DNA of 6,118 nucleotides, taken from assembly GCA_025928215.1 (NCBI GenBank), contig JAICJW010000275.1, forward strand, positions 1-6,118. The letters run 5' to 3'. Below the pieces are notes generated by a model that did no database searches, was not told where the DNA came from, and saw only the letters and a program-made list of their open reading frames with translations. The position numbers and the translations under genes were made by a program. Shown one piece after another: positions 1 through 4,345 of the stretch (the first letter of the stretch is position 1; each line of letters opens with the position of its first letter). This stretch comes from Chloroflexia bacterium (GTDB lineage: Bacteria; Chloroflexota; Chloroflexia; Thermomicrobiales; JALYUS01).

Positions 1-1757
1 ACATCGGCGAGCGTCACCTTTTTGTCCGGCACGCCCTTCACTTGCACGTTTTCGCCGACAATTTCGAGGTCCTCGACGGAGGCTTCCAACTCCTGCGCGA
101 CGATGGCAAGCGCCTGCTTGCGCGCCTCGACAGCGGCTTCGAGCACCGCCTTACCGACGGTGTAGGTGATCTGGCTGCCGCCGCTGCCGGGAGAGTGCGG
201 CGCGGCCTCGGTGTCGCTAATCACGACGCGCACTTTGTCCGCTGGGATGCCGAAGGCCTCGGCGGCGATCATCGCGAAGGTCGTCGTCTGCCCCGTCAGG
301 TCCACCGCGCCGACGCTGATCGTCAGCGTACCGCCCGGATCCATCCGGCAGGCGGCGGCGGCGGGGCCTTTGCCACCGGGCCAGCCGCCCGCGGCGATGC
401 CGACGCCCTCATTCGCTGGCAGGTTGTGCCGGTTCTGCCAGAGCGGGTGCGCCTTCAGTTTCTCCAGGCACTCGACGAGACCGACGCGCGGCCACGGGTT
501 GCCGTCCGGCCAGAGATCGCCCTCGACGATGGCGTTCTTCAGGCGCAGATCGAGCGGGTCCATGCCCAGTTTGTCGGCGAGGTCGTCCATCTGCGATTCA
601 ATCGCGAAACTGGCGTGCGGCGCGCCCGGCGCGCGGTACGCGCCGACACCCGGCTTGTTCGTAACGACTTCGTAGCCACGAATGTCGAGATGCGGGAAGC
701 GATACCAACCGCCGACAAGGAGACAGGCGATGCCGAGCGCGGAACCGGCATACGCGCCGGTGTCGAAGATGACGCGCGCTTGCATCGCGGTCAGCGTGCC
801 GTCCTTCTTCGCGCCCGTCTTGCATTCGATCACGGCATATGGCGATGGGTTCGCGGCAAGGAAATCCTCGCCACGCGAGTATTGCAGCCGGACGGGGCGA
901 TTCGTCTTCTTGACGAGCGACGCGACGAAGGGTTCGATCACGACGTACTTCGCACCGAAGCCGCCGCCGACTGTCATCGCGACGCAGCGCACCTTGTTCG
1001 TTGGCAGATCGAGCGCCTTCGCCACCTCGTCGCGCGTCATGAACTGCGCCTGCGTGCTCGTGTAGACCGTCACACCGTCGGTCACGGGATCGGGAACGAT
1101 CACGCACGACTGCGTCTCCAGGTAGCCTTGATGGACACCGGCGATTTTGTAGGTATCCTCAACGATGACATCCGCCTCGCGGAAGCCCTGCGCGACATCG
1201 CCACGCTTGAAATGGAGGGTGTTCGAGACATTGTCGTGCAGGTCCTCGTGCTCCTCCTCGTCCTCGCTGGCGTTGACGGCGGCATGCAAATCCTGCTCCT
1301 GCGCGCCCGCCGCGAGATGCTCGCGCACACGCGGCGCGCCATCCTGCATCCCCGCAACCGGGTCCGTCACCGCCGCGCTCGGCTCATAGGAAACCTCGAC
1401 CGCCGCCGCGCCATCCTCCGCCTGCGCCTCCGACTCAGCGAGGACGACCGCGACGGGCTGCCCCGCGAAAACGACGTGCCCCTGCGCAAGGAAATTGAGC
1501 CGCCGCGAGCCTGATTCCCAGCCCTTCAGCGTCCCTTCCAAATCCTCAGCGGTGAAGACGGCGACGACGCCGGGCATCTGGCGGGCCGCTTCAGTGTCAA
1601 TACTGGTGATCTTCGCGCTCGCGTACGGACTGGAGACGAGCCGGGCGACGAGCATGCCGGGGAAGCGGAGGTCGCCGGCATAGCGGGCGCGCCCGGTCAA
1701 TTTTTCCGGGCCGTCGCGGCGGAGGATGTCGGTGCCAACCGTGGTCATCTGTGCCAT
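1..1757 (-). CDS. Molybdenum hydroxylase large (molybdopterin-binding) subunit, xanthine dehydrogenase/CoxL superfamily, 3' end outside window
   Basis: This is the molybdopterin-cytosine-dinucleotide (or MPT) binding catalytic subunit of a molybdenum hydroxylase. Such enzymes hydroxylate a carbon with water and pass electrons to 2Fe-2S and FAD partner subunits. The frame is open from the ATG at 1757 to the left edge, giving 585 codons. Family members are usually about 750-800 aa, so the C-terminal quarter, with the catalytic Glu (E1261 in bovine xanthine oxidase), is missing here. The N-terminal a/b hammerhead domain (about residues 1-125) opens with a DGPEKLTGRARYAGDL motif. STQAQ follows, with Q236 matching bovine Q767. 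Next come VGGGFGAK (263-270), GAYRAPG (372-378) and GSGGSQ (524-529). The start is supported by AGGGAG at 1768-1763, 5 nt upstream. An acidic run (EDEEEHED, 165-172) lies in the linker between the hammerhead and the Mo-binding domain. A376 replaces the CoxL active-site Cys, so CO dehydrogenase is unlikely. Y271 and P377 replace bovine E802 and F914, so purines are unlikely substrates. The substrate is unknown. The family call is very safe. Confidence 0.95.
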   Translation of the reverse strand, partial: MAQMTTVGTDILRRDGPEKLTGRARYAGDLRFPGMLVARLVSSPYASAKITSIDTEAARQMPGVVAVFTAEDLEGTLKGWESGSRRLNFLAQGHVVFAGQPVAVVLAESEAQAEDGAAAVEVSYEPSAAVTDPVAGMQDGAPRVREHLAAGAQEQDLHAAVNASEDEEEHEDLHDNVSNTLHFKRGDVAQGFREADVIVEDTYKIAGVHQGYLETQSCVIVPDPVTDGVTVYTSTQAQFMTRDEVAKALDLPTNKVRCVAMTVGGGFGAKYVVIEPFVASLVKKTNRPVRLQYSRGEDFLAANPSPYAVIECKTGAKKDGTLTAMQARVIFDTGAYAGSALGIACLLVGGWYRFPHLDIRGYEVVTNKPGVGAYRAPGAPHASFAIESQMDDLADKLGMDPLDLRLKNAIVEGDLWPDGNPWPRVGLVECLEKLKAHPLWQNRHNLPANEGVGIAAGGWPGGKGPAAAACRMDPGGTLTISVGAVDLTGQTTTFAMIAAEAFGIPADKVRVVISDTEAAPHSPGSGGSQITYTVGKAVLEAAVEARKQALAIVAQELEASVEDLEIVGENVQVKGVPDKKVTLAD

Positions 1758-1823
1758 CGTCTCTCCCTCTCTTCATACATTCCTGCGATGCGGCGGCAAC
1801 AGGTCGCGCGGGCCGCATAGGTG

Positions 1824-1829
1824 ATTATA
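1824..1829 (-). promoter_or_regulatory. Candidate -10 box (TATAAT) for the molybdenum hydroxylase gene
   Basis: The minus strand reads TATAAT exactly at 1829-1824, 66 nt upstream of the ATG at 1757, in otherwise GC-rich sequence. This would give a leader of roughly 60 nt. There is no recognisable TTGACA about 17 bp further upstream; that place holds GC-rich palindromic sequence instead. The promoter would therefore be weak, activator-dependent, or not real. The exact consensus match is seen; the role is inferred. Confidence 0.4.
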
Positions 1830-1838
1830 CGGGAAATC

Positions 1839-1853
1839 CGCGGCACTGCCGCG
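1839..1853. repeat. Short perfect palindrome with 7-bp arms, possible operator or hairpin
   Basis: The sequence cgcggca-c-tgccgcg is a perfect inverted repeat around a single central base. It begins 9 bp upstream of the candidate TATAAT on the minus strand, where a -35 element or a regulator site would sit. It also lies 20 bp past the end of the broken toxin frame. No run of T follows on the minus strand, so an intrinsic terminator is not supported. Short GC palindromes arise by chance in GC-rich DNA, so the functional reading is weak. Confidence 0.3.
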
Positions 1854-1873
1854 CTTTGATCGGAATTGCCCCC

Positions 1874-2265
1874 TCAATGGGGCCATCGTCTCCACCCTGT
1901 GAGTGGTGCCCAAGTAGAGAGGGTAGTGTCGAGAACAGTCGCGGGAGCACTCGCGAGTTGGTGAATCGCCTCCGCTACGCGCGCGAGGTCGGCAGCAATG
2001 ACATGGGGCAAGACAAGAATACCCGCGTGGCGACGCATATATCCCCATTCGTGCGCCCACACCAGCCATGCGTCGTGAAGGAGGCGATAATGATCGCCGT
2101 TATTGGTCAGTAGCGTCCATCCCGCTCGGCGGCAAACAGCAACTGTCGGGCATCAGACGCACCTTTGCGCCCCTCCTCATCAGTTGTCGCGACACGGTGC
2201 CCGCGATCAATAAGGAGATGTGCCAGTCGCAAGGAAACGTCCTCATCAAGATAGAACGCTGCCTC
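1874..2265 (-). pseudogene. DUF5615-type PIN-like toxin, frameshifted and lacking a start codon
   Basis: Directly after the antitoxin stop, and in the same frame, the minus strand encodes FYLDEDVSLRLAHLLIDRG and continues through TTDEEG and SDARQLLFAAERDG. It then meets TGA at 2109-2107. Removing one frame step at about 2117-2118 restores the family pattern: LLTNNGDHYRLLHDAW, then WAHEWGYMRRHAGILVL, down to a stop at 1876-1874. The natural repair is one extra G, giving codons GAT-GGG-ACG in place of GAT-GG-ACG. DUF5615 proteins are small PIN/Mut7-C-like putative ribonucleases, and the acidic LDED near the N-terminus and the TNN-GDHY segment fit that fold. No ATG, GTG or TTG lies in frame between the antitoxin stop and FYLDED; the first in-frame TTG (2232) would remove the acidic motif. 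The tail after HQLAS (about 25 residues ending WRRWPH) looks longer than usual and may be read-through. Two separate defects suggest decay, although the one-base gap alone could be a sequencing error. Confidence 0.8.
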
Positions 2266-2559
2266 TTACGCGGCAGGATTCGCGGCGAGGCGAGAGTCAA
2301 TCGCCTCCGTATGCTGCTGATAGTAGGCGCGTGCCGCATCTACGGCCTCTCGCGAAACAGCGAAGGCGTCCGCCACATCATCGGCGTTGTCGAAGGTCGG
2401 GGTCATACTGCCGATGATGGCGTAGACAGGCACGCCCCGTTCTTTCAGGCGAACCCTTGCGTCCCCTCGCTTCACAGGGTCGGGGTGCGGCTCGATGCGT
2501 CGCTCGATGAGCTTGTCCGTTTCGTTCTTGGTCAGCGCGCGTATCATCTCTCGCTCCAT
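2266..2559 (-). CDS. DUF433-type antitoxin of a DUF433/DUF5615 toxin-antitoxin pair
   Basis: This 97-aa protein has the layout of DUF433-family antitoxins placed before DUF5615 toxins. A helical N-terminus (MEREMIRALTKNETDKLIE) comes first. RLKERGVPVYAIIGSM follows at about 49-64. It ends with a winged-helix-like segment, DDVADAFAVSREAVDAARAYY, and a basic/helical tail HTEAIDSRLAANPAA. Its expected role is to bind and neutralise the downstream toxin and probably repress its own promoter; that role is inferred from the family. I chose the ATG at 2559 because GAGGGG lies 5 nt upstream. An ATG at 2547 (MIRALTKN) also has a GGAG 6 nt upstream and is a fair alternative. A TTG at 2586 gives an unlikely Gly/Arg-rich extension. 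The gene starts 53 nt after the stop of the ThDP enzyme and is intact, although its toxin partner is not. Confidence 0.85.
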   Translation of the reverse strand: MEREMIRALTKNETDKLIERRIEPHPDPVKRGDARVRLKERGVPVYAIIGSMTPTFDNADDVADAFAVSREAVDAARAYYQQHTEAIDSRLAANPAA

Positions 2560-2612
2560 TCCTACCCCTCGACCCCTTCCAGCCAAGGCAGAAGTTTGAG
2601 GCTAGGAAGATT

Positions 2613-4226
2613 TTACAACGTGTGCATAATCAGCCGCCACGGGCTGGGCATTTCACCGACCGGCACTTCGATCAGCGTGGGTTCATGCGCCGCGAGCGCC
2701 TCGCGCAGCGCTCCCTGCAAGCCATCCGGCCCTTCGGCCCGCATCCCCGCAATACCGAAGGATTTTGCGAGGGCGACGAAATCGGGATTGGTGAGATCGG
2801 AGGCGATCGTCCGTCCGCGATAGTTCTGCTGCTGGATGCGCTTGACATTGCCGAAGGCGTTGTCGTTGAAGACGACGACGACGAGCGGGATGTTGTGATG
2901 TTTCATCGTCGCCAGCTCCTGCACGTTGTACATGAACCCGCCGTCGCCGGAAATGCAGACGACCTTTTTGTCCGGGTTACCGACCTGCGCGCCGAGGGCG
3001 GTGGCGAAACCGCAGCCGAGCGTCCCCTGATAGCCGGGGCCAATCATCGTGCGCGGCGCGTAGACGGGGTAGCCGACGCTGGCGAAGAAGGAGAGCTGCG
3101 TCACGTCATTGACGAGGATGCCATCGTCTGGCAATTCCTCCCGGATCGCCTGCGCGAATGCCTGCTGGGGTTGCAGCTCGAAGAGTTCGTCCGCCACCGA
3201 CCGCTTCAGCGCGTCCAGTTCCTTTTCTCGCGATGGGCGGGGGCCAGTGCCCTCCACCTGCGCGATCAGCGCCGCCAACCCCACCTTCGCATCGCCGACA
3301 ATGCCAATCGCCGGCGCGGGCTGCCGCGTCACCTCCCGCTCGTCGGCATCAATACGAATCACCGTCGCGCCCGGCGGCACGCCCCATTCCTTCGGGTGAA
3401 CAAACCGCGTGCCGACAGCGAGGACGACATCGGCCTCGGGCAGAAGCCGCTGGCCGGAGAGGCCGGTGTGCGCCAGATAGTGCCGGTCGGAGAGCGCGCC
3501 ACGCCCGTTGCTCGTCATCACGACGGGCGCTTCGAGCATTTCCGCCAGCGCCTGCAGTTCCGCCCAGGCTTCCGCCGAAAGCACGCCGCCTCCGGCGCAG
3601 ATCAGCGGCCGCTCCGCCTTCCGCAATGCCTCCGCCGCCTGTTTGAGCAGAGCGGGATCGCCCGCCGAACGGACGATCGGCGCGGCATCGAGCAGCGTCA
3701 CATCGCCGGTCGCGGCCAGCGTATCCGGGGGAATCTCGATCTCCACCGGGCGCGGGCGGCCGCTGCGAATCTGCCGGAACGCCTCGCGCACGAGGCCGGG
3801 AATCTCTTGCGGCGTCACTGCCCGCCCCGCCCACTTCGTCACGGAACCGATCATCTCCAGTTGGTTGGGGATCTCGTGCAATTGCCCCGCACCCTGTTCG
3901 ATCATCTTCGAGTTGATCTGCCCCGTGATGCACAGAACCGGCGACGAGCAGGCGTACGCGGTCGAGAGCGCCGCCGATGCATTGAGTAAGCCCGGCCCCG
4001 GCACGACCATGCAGGTGCCGATCTTCCCCGTCGTGCGCGCGTAGCCGTCCGCCATGTATGCCGTCGCCTGCTCGTGCCGCGTGTGATAGACCTGTATCGC
4101 GTCCCGCTCGTCATAGAGCGCGTCGAACGCCCAATCCAGTTGCACGCCGGGCAGGGCGAAGAGCGTGTCAATCCCCTCCCGCTTGATCGCCCCCACCAAC
4201 GCCTGCCCACCTGTCATCTCTGCCAT
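2613..4226 (-). CDS. Thiamine-diphosphate-dependent enzyme, acetolactate synthase-like (IlvB superfamily)
   Basis: This complete 537-aa cytosolic ThDP enzyme has three domains in the usual order. The N-terminal PYR domain (about 1-170) contains RHEQATAYMADGYART, with E52 as the glutamate that activates the thiamine aminopyrimidine. The central Rossmann-like domain (about 190-325) includes EADVVLAVGTRF. The C-terminal PP domain (about 355-530) has GDGGFMYN from 427 and NDN at 454-456, the Mg/diphosphate motif. Members decarboxylate 2-oxo acids and may ligate the product to a second 2-oxo acid. True acetolactate synthases carry a GxxGxHG-type FAD segment in the middle domain and an FQE triplet after the TGQ turn. 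Here the corresponding places read AHTGLSGQRLL and GQLHE, so biosynthetic acetolactate synthase is doubtful, and no small regulatory subunit gene is adjacent. A decarboxylase-type reaction is equally possible. The start at 4226 has AAAGGGG 5 nt upstream. The gene follows the BNR gene by 120 bp, most of which is a hairpin repeat, so it may have its own transcript. Confidence 0.93.
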   Translation of the reverse strand: MAEMTGGQALVGAIKREGIDTLFALPGVQLDWAFDALYDERDAIQVYHTRHEQATAYMADGYARTTGKIGTCMVVPGPGLLNASAALSTAYACSSPVLCITGQINSKMIEQGAGQLHEIPNQLEMIGSVTKWAGRAVTPQEIPGLVREAFRQIRSGRPRPVEIEIPPDTLAATGDVTLLDAAPIVRSAGDPALLKQAAEALRKAERPLICAGGGVLSAEAWAELQALAEMLEAPVVMTSNGRGALSDRHYLAHTGLSGQRLLPEADVVLAVGTRFVHPKEWGVPPGATVIRIDADEREVTRQPAPAIGIVGDAKVGLAALIAQVEGTGPRPSREKELDALKRSVADELFELQPQQAFAQAIREELPDDGILVNDVTQLSFFASVGYPVYAPRTMIGPGYQGTLGCGFATALGAQVGNPDKKVVCISGDGGFMYNVQELATMKHHNIPLVVVVFNDNAFGNVKRIQQQNYRGRTIASDLTNPDFVALAKSFGIAGMRAEGPDGLQGALREALAAHEPTLIEVPVGEMPSPWRLIMHTL

Positions 4227-4240
4227 AGAAACCCCTTTCT

Positions 4241-4333
4241 AACCGCAGAGACGCAGAGAGCGCGGAGAAAAGAAGGATTTATCGTTCTCTTCATTTCTCC
4301 TTCCCTCTCTGCGTTCTCTGCGTCTCTGCGGTT
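4241..4333. repeat. Long imperfect inverted repeat (hairpin) of the dispersed 'ccgcagagacgcagag' type
   Basis: The left arm starts aaccgcagagacgcagaga at 4241, and its exact reverse complement closes at 4333. After 19 perfect pairs, pairing continues through cgc and gaga with two substitutions (G opposite T), then a purine-rich stretch pairs less well. The total is about 28 paired positions per arm around an AT-richer centre. In plus-strand RNA the two substitutions are G-U wobbles; in minus-strand RNA they are C-A mismatches. The element fills most of the gap between two minus-strand genes. It ends 2 nt beyond the AAAGGGG ribosome binding site of the ThDP gene and starts 12 nt after the BNR stop. 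Similar purine-rich hairpins, often mistranslated as 'LTAETQRxxRR', are scattered in intergenic DNA of many unrelated bacterial phyla. It may act as a transcript-end or RNA-stability structure or be a non-autonomous mobile element. I see no obvious target-site duplication. Confidence 0.85.
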
Positions 4334-4345
4334 CAATCTCCCGTA

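Noticed and set aside
620..640. Identification of the large Mo subunit as CO dehydrogenase CoxL
   Set aside because: The active-site loop is AYRAPG rather than AYRCSFR; the Cys that bridges Mo and Cu is absent.
42..1514. 490-codon open frame on the plus strand
   Set aside because: It is antisense to the molybdenum hydroxylase, whose motifs are unambiguous on the minus strand. The Arg/Asp-rich composition and lack of any domain are typical of a codon-bias shadow in GC-rich DNA.
1839..1853. Intrinsic terminator for the toxin-antitoxin transcript
   Set aside because: The stem is short, the loop is one to three nt, and no T run follows on the minus strand.
2560..2586. Upstream TTG start for the antitoxin (nine extra residues, AGRGRGVG-type)
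   Set aside because: The extension is low complexity, encodes the ribosome binding site region itself, and the ATG at 2559 has a well-spaced GAGGGG.
2068..2823. 251-codon open frame on the plus strand across the toxin-antitoxin region
   Set aside because: It overlaps the toxin remnant, the antitoxin and the end of the ThDP gene in antisense and shows no family resemblance.
2622..3989. 455-codon open frame on the plus strand
   Set aside because: It is antisense to the ThDP enzyme, rich in Arg/His/Asp, and has no recognisable motif.
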